Shown here one piece after another: positions 49,592 through 56,602 of a DNA stretch of 64,000 nt (positions are counted from its first letter, which is position 1; every line of letters begins with the position of its first letter). The stretch is from JBEKCP01 sp049509515 (lineage in GTDB: Bacteria > Planctomycetota > Planctomycetia > Pirellulales > Thermoguttaceae), in assembly GCA_049509515.1 (NCBI GenBank), contig JBEKZV010000041.1, positions 1 to 64,000 on the forward strand, read 5' to 3'. Under the pieces are notes generated by a model that worked only from the letters and a program-made list of their open reading frames with translations, was not told where the DNA came from and did no database searches. Made by a program: the position numbers and the translations under genes.

Positions 49592-50112
49592 TCCACCCCT
49601 TTCTGGGCTGCAATGCCCGACGCAAGCGCATGCTTGACGCACCGCATCTCGGTTACCGTGTCGGCCAGGCCGGCCAGTCCCTCGGTGGCGTCCCGGCCGG
49701 TCAGGACAACGCAGGTCCCGCTGCGGGCCTGGCGCACCGCGTCGATCACTTGCCGTTCATCCAGGAGTCCGCGGGCGACGGCAAAGCAGACCTCGTCGAG
49801 GATCACGAGGGGATACTGCCCGCCGGCCAGGACTTCGGCGGCCTTGCGGATTCCCTCCTGGGCGGCCGCGCGGTGCGAGGCCGTGTCCGGCCCGCCGGCG
49901 GGAGGCAGGAAGCCCCGGCCCACCTGGACGATCTCGATGAGCGGAACGCCCGCGGAGGCCGCCATCTCGCCCACCGCCGCATCGTGCTTGACGAATTGCA
50001 GGACGCAGGTCCGCATGCCGTGACCGGCAGCGCGGAGGGCCATGCCCAGGGCGGCCGTCGTCTTGCCCTTGCCGTCGCCGGTGAAGACCAGGATTCGCGG
50101 GGCGTCAGTCAT
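49585..50112 (-). CDS. cobO: cob(I)yrinic acid a,c-diamide adenosyltransferase (CobO/BtuR)
   Basis: A 175-residue enzyme that transfers the adenosyl group from ATP to Co(I). Start ATG 50112 (MTDAPRILVFTGDGKGKTTAALGMALRA). FTGDGKGKTTAALG is the P-loop specific to the CobA/CobO/BtuR type. Then CVLQFVKHDAAVGE, GRGFLPPAGGPDTA, QYPLVILDEVCFAVARGLLD and CVVLTGRDATEGLAGLADTVTEMRCVKHAL, all in order. It is flanked by overlaps with cbiB (8 bp) and cbiA (7 bp), so it is translated as part of the operon. Length is normal. Confidence 0.96.
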   Translation of the reverse strand: MTDAPRILVFTGDGKGKTTAALGMALRAAGHGMRTCVLQFVKHDAAVGEMAASAGVPLIEIVQVGRGFLPPAGGPDTASHRAAAQEGIRKAAEVLAGGQYPLVILDEVCFAVARGLLDERQVIDAVRQARSGTCVVLTGRDATEGLAGLADTVTEMRCVKHALASGIAAQKGVEW

Positions 50113-51301
50113 GGAGAGGATCAAGGATCAAGGCGGAAGGATGAAGGATGCACGGTCCGTGGTCCGTGGTCAGTTGCAACGGACAACTGACAACGGACAA
50201 CGGACAACGGACAACTGGCCCCTCCGCCACCGCCCGCAGCGGCAGCATGATGGCCAGCAAGAGCGCGGCGGTGGTGAACATCAGGGCGTTGGCTGCCGGG
50301 ATGTGCCGCGTGGCCAGGGGCACCAGCGGATCGCCGAGGGTGGGCCTGTCCAGCGGCAGGCCGTCGTAGAGGTTGCGGCCGCCGAGTTGCACGCCCAGGG
50401 CCCCGGCCACAGCGGCCTCGACCAGTCCGGCGTTGGGGCTGGGGTGGTTCCGGCCGTCGCGCACCAGCACGCGGATCGCGCGGAGGGGGCGCTGGCCGAG
50501 CAGGCCCGCCGCCACGCACAGCAAAGGCGCCGTGAGCCTGGCCGGCAGGTAGTTGGCCAGGTCGTCGATCCGCGCGGCCGCCCAGCCGAAATCGCGGTAG
50601 TGCGGGTCCTGGTGGCCGAACATCGAGTCGAGGGTATTGATCGCGCGATAGACGATTGAGCCCACGGGCCCCACCACCACGGCGAAGAGCAGGGGGGCGG
50701 TCACACCGTCGACCGTGCTCTCGGCCACGGTCTCGACGGCGGCCCGGACCACACCCGCGGGGTCCAGGTTCGCGGTGTCGCGGCCAACGATGGCCGCGAC
50801 GCGGCGGCGGGCCTCGACCACGTCCCCGCCGGCCAGGGCCCGGTAGACGGCCATGCTGTGCCGGGCCAAGTCGCGCGGGGCGATCGCCACGTAGATCACC
50901 AGCACCGCCACGGCGTCGCCGGCCGCCGGATGCACGAGCCCGGCCGCCCAGATCGCTCCCCAAGCGGCCAACCCGGCGGCGGCGTACACGGTCAGGGCGA
51001 CCAGCAGCCCCAGCAGCCGGGTCCAAATTTTCCCCTCTCCCTTTGGGAGAGGGTTAGGGTGAGGGGGCCCGTATGGCACGCGCGGCGCCAACCCCACCCT
51101 CACCCCCGAGTACCCGGGCACCGTGCGAAGCATGGTCGTGGGTGCTGCTCCCGGAGGGAGAGGGGAGCCTGCTGGCCGGACGAGCGACTCCAGCCGGGCA
51201 GCCAGCCAGCCGATGCCGCGGACCGGGTGCGGCAGCCAGCGGGGGTCGCCCAGGGCCAGGTCGAGTGCAACGGCGGCCAGCACCTGATATTCCAGTCTCA
51301 T
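50105..51301 (-). CDS. cbiB: adenosylcobinamide-phosphate synthase (CbiB)
   Basis: A 398-residue membrane protein (usual ~310-330). ATG 51301 overlaps the cobQ stop (ATGA). MRLEYQVLAAVALDLALGDPRWLPHPVRGIGWL is the CbiB start (DxxxGDPxxxPHPVR). Later: VVEARRRVAAIVGRDTANLD, VVRAAVETVAESTVDGVTAPLLFA, YRAINTLDSMFGH, RIDDLANYLPARLTAPLL and HPSPNAGLVEAAVAGALGVQLGG. Residues ~45-90 (GSPLPPGAAPTTML...HPNPLPKGEGK) come from palindromic repeats (51031-51168) inserted after the first span. The last ~37 residues (CPLSVVSCPLQLTTDHGP...) come from 7-bp repeats. It attaches the aminopropanol (phosphate) arm. Confidence 0.94.
   Translation of the reverse strand: MRLEYQVLAAVALDLALGDPRWLPHPVRGIGWLAARLESLVRPAGSPLPPGAAPTTMLRTVPGYSGVRVGLAPRVPYGPPHPNPLPKGEGKIWTRLLGLLVALTVYAAAGLAAWGAIWAAGLVHPAAGDAVAVLVIYVAIAPRDLARHSMAVYRALAGGDVVEARRRVAAIVGRDTANLDPAGVVRAAVETVAESTVDGVTAPLLFAVVVGPVGSIVYRAINTLDSMFGHQDPHYRDFGWAAARIDDLANYLPARLTAPLLCVAAGLLGQRPLRAIRVLVRDGRNHPSPNAGLVEAAVAGALGVQLGGRNLYDGLPLDRPTLGDPLVPLATRHIPAANALMFTTAALLLAIMLPLRAVAEGPVVRCPLSVVSCPLQLTTDHGPCILHPSALILDPLHD
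50127..50217. repeat. 7-bp tandem repeats encoding the C-terminal tail of CbiB
   Basis: GGATCAAGGATCAAGG, GGAAGGATGAAGGATG, GTCCGTGGTCCGTGGTCAGT and then GGACAAC/TGACAAC units (five heptamers, about 50179-50213). All periods are 7 bp. The cbiB frame crosses the entire tract before stopping at 50105 inside the cobO start region. Confidence 0.85.
51031..51168. repeat. palindromic repeats in frame inside cbiB
   Basis: TCCCCTCTCCCTTTGGGAGA continuing GGGTTAGGGTGAGGGG (51030-51066) and CTCCCGGAGGGAGAGGGGAG (51149-51168) are inverted. Between them is CCGTGCGAAGCATGGTCGTG (51121-51140), the reverse of the GACCATGCTTCGCACGGTGC element. Arrangement and order are the same as at 48141-48291. Confidence 0.9.
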
Positions 51302-52800
51302 GGCAATCGCAAGAGTCGATGGATTTCGTCCATGCGGAGGCTGCGGCGTACGACCGCCGCGAGCCGGTCCAGCGTCGAGTGAATGTCGTAGCAAGCCACC
51401 ACCCGGCCCACCGGCGGCAGTCCGCGGCGGACCCGCAGCCGGTCGATGAACCAGCGGCGGAAGGCGTCGGCGTCGAACAGGCCGTGTAGGTAGGTGCCCC
51501 ACACCGGCAGAGCGGGGCTGGCGGCGCCGACGCACTGGCCGTCGGGCCGTGAGAGCACGCTCAGCGAGCCGTCGCAGGAGGTCCGGCCGTGATGGATCTC
51601 GTAGCCGGTCACTTCCAACCCCGACGGCCCATGGACGGCCGAAGTGCGAACCAAGGTCTTGTCCGCCGCCAACTCGGTGCGGACCTCCAGCAGGCCCAGG
51701 CCGGGGGCCGCTTGCCGGTCCGATTCGATGCCCAGCGGATCGCGAATCTCGCGGCCGAGCATTTGGAAACCGCCGCAGATGCCCAGCACCTCGGTGGCGC
51801 CGTCCCGGGCCAGCGTGCAAACCCGCTCCGCCAGCCCGCTGCGGCGGAGGTAATCCAGGTCGCCCAGCGTGTTCTTGCTGCCGGGCAGGATGACGGCGTC
51901 GGGGCCGTCCAGCTCGGCAGCGGAGCGGACAATCCGCAGCCGGACATCCTCCTCGACCCCCAGCGCGTCGAAATCGGTGAAGTTGGCGATGTGCGGCAGG
52001 TCGATGACGGCGATTTCAACGCAAGGATGAAGGATGAAGGATGAAGGATGAAAGCTACCTTCCTCCTTCCTCCTTGCTCCTTCCGCCTTTGCCTTGAACT
52101 CCACCGAGTCTTCCTGCGGCAGATCGAGCCGATCCAGGTACGGCACCACGCCGAAAACCGGCCGGCCGGTGCGGTGGAGCATGTAGTCCAGTGCGGGCCG
52201 CAGCAGGCCCTCGTCGCCCCGGAAACGGTTGATGATCCAGCCGGCCACCAGCTCCCGCTCCCACTCCTCGAGGACTTCCATCGTGCCCACCAGCGAGGCG
52301 AACACCCCGCCGCGGTCGATGTCGCCCACGATCAGGACCGGGGCGTCCGCATGCCGGGCCATCCGCATGTTGACGATGTCGTGGTGCTTGAGATTCACCT
52401 CGCCGGGCGAGCCGGCCCCTTCCAGCAGGATCACGTCGAACTCCGCGGCCAGCTCGTCGTAGCACGCGGCGGCGGCGGCCCAGGCCTGCGGCTTGTAGTC
52501 GATGTACTGGCCGACCTGCATGTTGCCGACCGGCTTTCCGCGCACGATGACCTGGCAGCCGGTGTCGGAGTTGGGCTTCAGCAGCACGGGGTTCATCCGC
52601 ACGTCCGGCTCGATGCGGCAGGCCTGGGCCTGGACGACCTGGGCGCGGCCCATCTCGCCCCCGTCGCGGGTGACGAACGAGTTGAGCGACATGTTCTGGG
52701 CCTTGAAGGGCGCCACGCGGAGCCCGTCCTCCATGAGGATGCGGCCCAGCGCCGCGGTCAGGACGCTCTTGCCGGCATTCGAGCTGGTGCCCTGGATCAT
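51298..52800 (-). CDS. cobQ: cobyric acid synthase (CobQ/CbiP)
   Basis: A 500-residue glutamine amidotransferase. Start ATG 52800: MIQGTSSNAGKSVLTAALGRIL, a few residues shorter than usual, but no better start exists. Markers: FKAQNMSLNSFVTRDGGEMGRAQ, PNSDTGCQVIVRGKPVG, LLEGAGSPGEVNLKHHDIVNMRMA, VLIVGDIDRGGVFASLVGT and INRFRGDEGLLRPAL. The glutaminase part has LPGSKNTLGDLDYLR, EVLGICGGFQMLG (Cys nucleophile), GYEIHHGRT and VWGTYLHGLFD. It amidates b, d, e and g carboxyls. Residues ~239-260 (RRKEEGSFHPSSFILHP) derive from 7-bp repeats (52022-52085) in the linker between the two halves. Confidence 0.96.
   Translation of the reverse strand: MIQGTSSNAGKSVLTAALGRILMEDGLRVAPFKAQNMSLNSFVTRDGGEMGRAQVVQAQACRIEPDVRMNPVLLKPNSDTGCQVIVRGKPVGNMQVGQYIDYKPQAWAAAAACYDELAAEFDVILLEGAGSPGEVNLKHHDIVNMRMARHADAPVLIVGDIDRGGVFASLVGTMEVLEEWERELVAGWIINRFRGDEGLLRPALDYMLHRTGRPVFGVVPYLDRLDLPQEDSVEFKAKAEGARRKEEGSFHPSSFILHPCVEIAVIDLPHIANFTDFDALGVEEDVRLRIVRSAAELDGPDAVILPGSKNTLGDLDYLRRSGLAERVCTLARDGATEVLGICGGFQMLGREIRDPLGIESDRQAAPGLGLLEVRTELAADKTLVRTSAVHGPSGLEVTGYEIHHGRTSCDGSLSVLSRPDGQCVGAASPALPVWGTYLHGLFDADAFRRWFIDRLRVRRGLPPVGRVVACYDIHSTLDRLAAVVRRSLRMDEIHRLLRLP
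52022..52085. repeat. 7-bp tandem repeats in frame inside cobQ
   Basis: AAGGATG is repeated four times at 52023-52050, then CTTCCTC/CTTCCTC/CTTGCTC/CTTCCGC heptamers at about 52060-52088 on the same strand, which form an imperfect inverted pair with the first. It encodes KEEGSFHPSSFILHP. Confidence 0.88.
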
Positions 52801-52861
52801 CAGGGCCGCCGCCCGGCGGCGGCAGGGTAGGGTGGGTCGAGCGCAGCGAGCCCCACCAGAA

Positions 52862-54052
52862 TCAGGTCGAAGTCCCGTTGGTGGGGCTCGCTCGCCGGCT
52901 GTCGCCTTCCGCCTTGTGCCTTCCGCCCAGGTGGCGCCGCAGTGCCGCCACGAGCCGCTCGTTCTCCTCTTGGGTCCGCACGGCCACGCGGAGGTACGCC
53001 CCGTCGAGATGCTCCGCGGACTCGAACGTGCGGATCGCAAGGCATTCTTCCAACAACCGGCCGGCCAGGTCGGCCGCGCTTCCGCCTTCCTCTTCCAGCC
53101 GCACGAGCAGGAAATTTGCCACGGAGGGATAGACCCGCAGTCCCGGCAATCCGGCAAGCTCCCGGGCGAGCCACTCGCGCTGGCGGCGGACGAAGGCCAC
53201 CGTCTGCCGGGCGTATTCTTGGTCGGCCAGGAGGCACGCCGCCGCCTCCTGCGCCAGGACGTTGACCGACCAAGGGGGGATGTGCCGCCGGATCCGCTCG
53301 GCCGCCGCCGGCCACCCCACCGCATAGCCCAGCCGCAGCCCCGGCACGGCGTAGAGCTTCGTCAGCGAGCGGACAACGATCACGTTGCTGGGAAAAAGGG
53401 GACAGTCCCCATTTGTGCGAAGCACCCTCCGGGCCGTTCCGGCAAATGGGGACTGTCCCCTTTTTCCCTCCACCGGCGAGCGATACCCCTCGACAAAACC
53501 GGCGAAGGCCTCGTCCACCACGAACGTCACCTGCGGATGCGACGCGGCGGCCGCGAGCAGCGCCTCGTTGTCAAACAGCCGGCCGGTGGGATTGTTCGGC
53601 TGGCCGAGGATCACGAGGTCCGCCGGGCCAAGCCCTGCCACGAGCCGCGGCCAGTCCAGGGCGAAATCCGCGGCTTCGTCCAGCAGCAGGAACTCCAAGG
53701 GCCGCCCAGCCGTCTCGACCGCGGCGGCATAGTCGGCATACGAGGGAACGGGGATCAGGGCCCGCTGGAACTCACACGCGCGGGCCAGGGCGAAGAGGAT
53801 GTCCGTGGAGCCGTTGCCCACGACGACCTGCTCGGCCGGGACACCGCAGTGCCGGGCCAGGAGATCGACCAGTCCGGCGGCGTCGGGGTCGGGGTAGTGA
53901 ACGAGGCGGTCGATGGCCCGGACCAGGACCGGCCGCAACCCCGCGGGGGGCCCGAGCGGATTGATGCTGGCGCTGAAATCGAGGATTTGGTCCCGGTCGC
54001 GGCCCGCCCGCAGGGCCAAGTCTCGCAGATTACCGCCGTGTCGCGCTGCCAC
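52862..54052 (-). CDS. cobC: PLP-dependent threonine-phosphate decarboxylase-like protein (CobC/CobD)
   Basis: A 396-residue fold-type I aminotransferase (usual ~330-360). GTG 54052 with GGGAGG upstream (VAARHGGNLRDLALRAG). ILDFSASINPLGPPAGL, HYPDPDAAGLVDLLARHCGV, VVVGNGSTDILFALARA, LVILGQPNNPTGRLFD, FVVDEAFAGFVEG and VRSLTKLYAVPGLRLGYAVG (PLP Lys in SLTK) identify it. It supplies aminopropanol phosphate for the nucleotide loop, used by cbiB. Residues ~196-220 (KRGQSPFAGTARRVLRTNG...) are a palindromic repeat (53393-53465) lying between the Asp-containing strand and the Lys motif, inside the active domain. That should place an extra loop near the cofactor. Confidence 0.93.
   Translation of the reverse strand: MAARHGGNLRDLALRAGRDRDQILDFSASINPLGPPAGLRPVLVRAIDRLVHYPDPDAAGLVDLLARHCGVPAEQVVVGNGSTDILFALARACEFQRALIPVPSYADYAAAVETAGRPLEFLLLDEAADFALDWPRLVAGLGPADLVILGQPNNPTGRLFDNEALLAAAASHPQVTFVVDEAFAGFVEGYRSPVEGKRGQSPFAGTARRVLRTNGDCPLFPSNVIVVRSLTKLYAVPGLRLGYAVGWPAAAERIRRHIPPWSVNVLAQEAAACLLADQEYARQTVAFVRRQREWLARELAGLPGLRVYPSVANFLLVRLEEEGGSAADLAGRLLEECLAIRTFESAEHLDGAYLRVAVRTQEENERLVAALRRHLGGRHKAEGDSRRASPTNGTST
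53393..53465. repeat. GGGGACAGTCCCC palindromic element in frame inside cobC
   Basis: Arms AAAAAGGGGACAGTCCCCAT and its complement surround a loop matching the 24.7-kb copy read in reverse (GCGAAGCACCCTCCGGGCCG). It is nearly identical to the 24.7-kb copy, so both may be recent. It splits PVEGK and FPSNVIVVRSLTK in CobC. Confidence 0.92.
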
Positions 54053-54055
54053 GGG

Positions 54056-54847
54056 TCACCTCCCGGCCTGGATGGGCCAGACCGCCAGGGTGAGGGCGGG
54101 GACGGTTTCGAGCAGCTCGCAGGCGGCGCCCAGGGTGTCGCCGGTGGCGCCGCCCAGCTTGCGATACACATAACCGGCCAGCAAGAGGGCAGCCGCCAGC
54201 CAGGCGATCCAGACGACCAAGCCGCGGCCCCCCAGCAGGGCCCAGGCCGCCGCGGCCAGGACGGCAGCCGCCCACACCGCCGCCAGCCGCGACCATGCTC
54301 CGCACGGTGCCCGCCGCCGGTAGAAGACCGCGGCCAGGCCGTCGGCCCGCACGCAGGGCAAGATCGCCATGTGGACCACGAGCGCCGAGCGGCCGGCCAG
54401 GGGCATCAAGAACACGGCTGCCAACCACACTTCCGTGGCGTCCGGCGAAACCCGCAACGCCAGCGATGCCAGGGCGGCGAACTTCACCAGCGCCACGCCG
54501 ACGATTGCCGCCACGCCCATCGCCCCGGTCCGGCTGTCCTTCATGATCTCCAGCATCGCTTCGCGGGGGCGGGAGCTGAGCAAACCATCGGCCGTATCGC
54601 TGAGCCCGTCCAGGTGCAGGCAGCCGGAGAAGGCCGCCAAGAGGACGACGAGGCCGGCGGCGGCCACCAGCGGCGGGACGGCCGCCGCGGCCGTCACCCA
54701 GCCTGCCCCCGCGGCCACAGCGCCCAGCGCCAGCCCGACCAGCGGGAACCACGGCACGCTGCCGGCCAGCTCGTCCGCGCCGGCGCCCCACCGCCCCGGG
54801 ATGGGCAGGATCGTCAGGAATCGCACGGCCGCCAACATTCGCTTCAT
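54056..54847 (-). CDS. cobS: adenosylcobinamide-GDP ribazoletransferase (CobS)
   Basis: A 263-residue membrane enzyme joining adenosylcobinamide-GDP with alpha-ribazole. MKRMLAAVRFLTILPIPG at the start, then WFPLVGLALGA, AFSGCLHLDGLSDTADGLLSSRPREAMLEIMKDSRTGAMGV (the D-G-x-x-D-x-x-D-G motif binding Mg) and LMPLAGRSALV. Several spans follow. RRRAPCGAWSRLAAV at about 176-190 coincides with a copy of the GACCATGCTCCGCACGGTGC element (54290-54309), so even this loop may be repeat-derived. The stop lies 3 bp before the cobC start codon. Confidence 0.93.
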   Translation of the reverse strand: MKRMLAAVRFLTILPIPGRWGAGADELAGSVPWFPLVGLALGAVAAGAGWVTAAAAVPPLVAAAGLVVLLAAFSGCLHLDGLSDTADGLLSSRPREAMLEIMKDSRTGAMGVAAIVGVALVKFAALASLALRVSPDATEVWLAAVFLMPLAGRSALVVHMAILPCVRADGLAAVFYRRRAPCGAWSRLAAVWAAAVLAAAAWALLGGRGLVVWIAWLAAALLLAGYVYRKLGGATGDTLGAACELLETVPALTLAVWPIQAGR

Positions 54848-54859
54848 GGCTATCTCAAT

Positions 54860-54915
54860 GTATCCGGCACACTCCGTGTGCCGCCTGCCAACGGCACACG
54901 GAGTGTGCCGGATAC
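54860..54915. repeat. perfect 24-bp inverted repeat between cobS and cobT
   Basis: Two 24-bp perfectly complementary arms (54860-54883, 54892-54915) around an 8-base loop; the arm core is GGCACACTCCGTGTGCCG. It fills the cobT-cobS gap and starts 2 bp before the cobT stop. No T-run follows, so it more likely acts as a processing or stability element, or is a mobile repeat, than a terminator. Relatives lie at 39009-39075 and 13492-13514. Confidence 0.9.
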
Positions 54916-54916
54916 G

Positions 54917-55978
54917 TTATGCTTGGGACATGTGGGCCTCGTCGAAGGTGGCCACCTCGGTCAGGATCCGCCCGGCGGCCTCGACCAGGTGCATGGCCAG
55001 GACCGCCCCCGTGCCTTCGCCCAGCCGCAGGCCGAGGTCCAACAGCGGCTGCTTGCCCAGGCGCTCCTGCATGGCGCGGTGGCCCGGCTCCGCGCTGCGA
55101 TGGGCGGCAATTACATATTGCGTGGCGGTGGGCGAGAGGGCGTGGGCCACCAGGGCCCCGGCCGTCGAGATGAAGCCATCCACCAGGACCGGCTTTCGCC
55201 GGGCGGCGGCGGCCAGCACCACCCCGGCGATGCCCCCGATCTCGAACCCGCCCACCTTGGCCAGGACATCCAGGCCGTCGCCGGGGTCCGGGCGGTTCAC
55301 GCAGAGGGCCTTCTCCACGACGGCGATCTTGCGGGCCAGTTGGCCGTCGTCGATTCCGGTGCCGCGGCCCACCAACTCGGCGGCCGGGAGCCCCGCCAGC
55401 GCGGCAGCCACCGCCGCCGACGGCGTGGTGTTGGCAATGCCCATGTCGCCGGCGGCCAGGAGATCGACAGAATCGGTCAGTTCCTCCACCACCTCGATGC
55501 CCGTCTCGATCGCGCGGACGGCCTGCTGGCGGGTCATGGCCGGCCCGGCGGCAATGTTGGCCGTTCCGGGGGCGATCTTGCGGTCGAGGATCTTCCCCGC
55601 CGCGGCCAGCGGCCCGAGATCAGCGGCCACGCCGATGTCGACCACCACCACGCGTGCACCGGCCAGCCGTGCCAGGGCGTTGATACTCGCCTTCCCGCCG
55701 GCAAATCCGTCGACCATCTGCGCCGTCACCTCCTGGGGATAGCGGCTGACGCCCTCGCGGGCCACGCCGTGGTCGCCAGCCATCACGACCACGGCCTTTC
55801 GCCCGAGCGCGGGCCGCAGCGAGCGGGTGATGCCGGCCAGGTCCAGGGCCAGGTCCATCAGCCGGCCCAGGGCCCAATGCGGCATGATGAGCTGATCGAG
55901 GCGTCGCTTGGCCGCCGCCCGAGAGGTCTCGTCCTGAGGGGTGATCTTCGCCAGGGTTGCGTCCAAGAGCGAGGTCAT
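54917..55978 (-). CDS. cobT: nicotinate-nucleotide:dimethylbenzimidazole phosphoribosyltransferase (CobT)
   Basis: A 353-residue protein of normal length. Activates the lower ligand base. Markers in order: AAAKRRLDQLIMPHWALGRL, VVVMAGDHGVAREGVSRYPQEVT, MVDGFAGGKASINALAR, VVDIGVAADL, LLAAGDMGIANTTPSAAV, GRGTGIDD, LAKVGGFEIGGIAGVVLAAA, VLVDGFISTAGALVA, HRSAEPGHRAMQERLG and LDLGLRLGEGTGAVLA with the catalytic Glu. No repeat insertion. Upstream, 55984-56035 is a heptamer tract separating it from cobU. Confidence 0.97.
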   Translation of the reverse strand: MTSLLDATLAKITPQDETSRAAAKRRLDQLIMPHWALGRLMDLALDLAGITRSLRPALGRKAVVVMAGDHGVAREGVSRYPQEVTAQMVDGFAGGKASINALARLAGARVVVVDIGVAADLGPLAAAGKILDRKIAPGTANIAAGPAMTRQQAVRAIETGIEVVEELTDSVDLLAAGDMGIANTTPSAAVAAALAGLPAAELVGRGTGIDDGQLARKIAVVEKALCVNRPDPGDGLDVLAKVGGFEIGGIAGVVLAAAARRKPVLVDGFISTAGALVAHALSPTATQYVIAAHRSAEPGHRAMQERLGKQPLLDLGLRLGEGTGAVLAMHLVEAAGRILTEVATFDEAHMSQA

Positions 55979-55983
55979 GTTAG

Positions 55984-56035
55984 AAGTCTTGGGTCTTAGG
56001 TCTTAGGTCTTAGGTCTTAGGTCTTAGGTCTTGGG
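55984..56035. repeat. GGTCTTA heptamer repeated between cobU and cobT
   Basis: About seven copies of GTCTT[A/G]G with period 7 fill most of the 75-bp gap. CTTCATCCTTCATCCTTTAT (about 56046-56065) continues with heptamers across the cobU stop. The tract replaces any ribosome site for cobT on the minus strand, apart from weak text. Confidence 0.9.
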
Positions 56036-56053
56036 TCCGCCCGCCTTCATCCT

Positions 56054-56602
56054 TCATCCTTTATCCTTGATCTGCAGTGGGATGCCGCAGCACAGCAGCG
56101 TGACCGCGTCGGCCTCGTGGGCGATCTGCTGGTTCGCCCGGCCCAAGAGGTCGCGGAAACGGCGGGCGGACGCGTTTTCGGGTACGATGCCCATGCCGAC
56201 CTCACTGGTGACGAAGATCACGGTGCCCGTAGCCGCCCGGGCGGCGGCGAGCATCTCGCGGCACCGGCCGGCAATCTCCGCCTCGTCGATCTCGTGCGAC
56301 TGGGCACCGGCGGCGTACATCAAGTTGTTGACCCACAACGTCACGCAATCCAGCACCAGCACGTTGTGCTCCCGCTGGCGGCCGAACACGCCCGCCACGT
56401 CCAGCGGCTCTTCGACCGTCTCCCAGCCGCGGTCCCGGCGGGCCAACTGGTGGGAGGCGATCCGCCGGGCCATCTCGTCGTCGGTAGCCGCTCCGGTGGC
56501 CACGAAGAGCCGCCGCGGCGGAAGCGACTCGGCCATCCGCTGCGCGTAAGCGCTCTTGCCGCTGCGGCAGCCGCCCACCACGAGGGTAATCCTAGCCGTC
56601 AT
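56054..56602 (-). CDS. cobU: adenosylcobinamide kinase / guanylyltransferase (CobU/CobP)
   Basis: A 182-residue bifunctional enzyme. P-loop VVGGCRSGKSAYAQRMAE, then RRLFVATGAATDDEMARRIASHQLARRDRGWETVEEP (His nucleophile in ASHQ-type motif), VLVLDCVTLWVNNLM, GTVIFVTSEVGMGIVPEN (V-x-S-E-V-G-x-G-I-V-P) and RRFRDLLGRANQQIAHEADAVTLLCCGIPL. All standard. The start overlaps cobA by 11 bp. The final KDKG lies at the edge of a heptamer tract. Confidence 0.96.
   Translation of the reverse strand: MTARITLVVGGCRSGKSAYAQRMAESLPPRRLFVATGAATDDEMARRIASHQLARRDRGWETVEEPLDVAGVFGRQREHNVLVLDCVTLWVNNLMYAAGAQSHEIDEAEIAGRCREMLAAARAATGTVIFVTSEVGMGIVPENASARRFRDLLGRANQQIAHEADAVTLLCCGIPLQIKDKG

Noticed and set aside
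52502..55999. 1165-codon open frame on the plus strand across cobQ-cobT
   Set aside because: It crosses several genuine genes on the other strand, including their intergenic repeats. It is a by-product of high GC.
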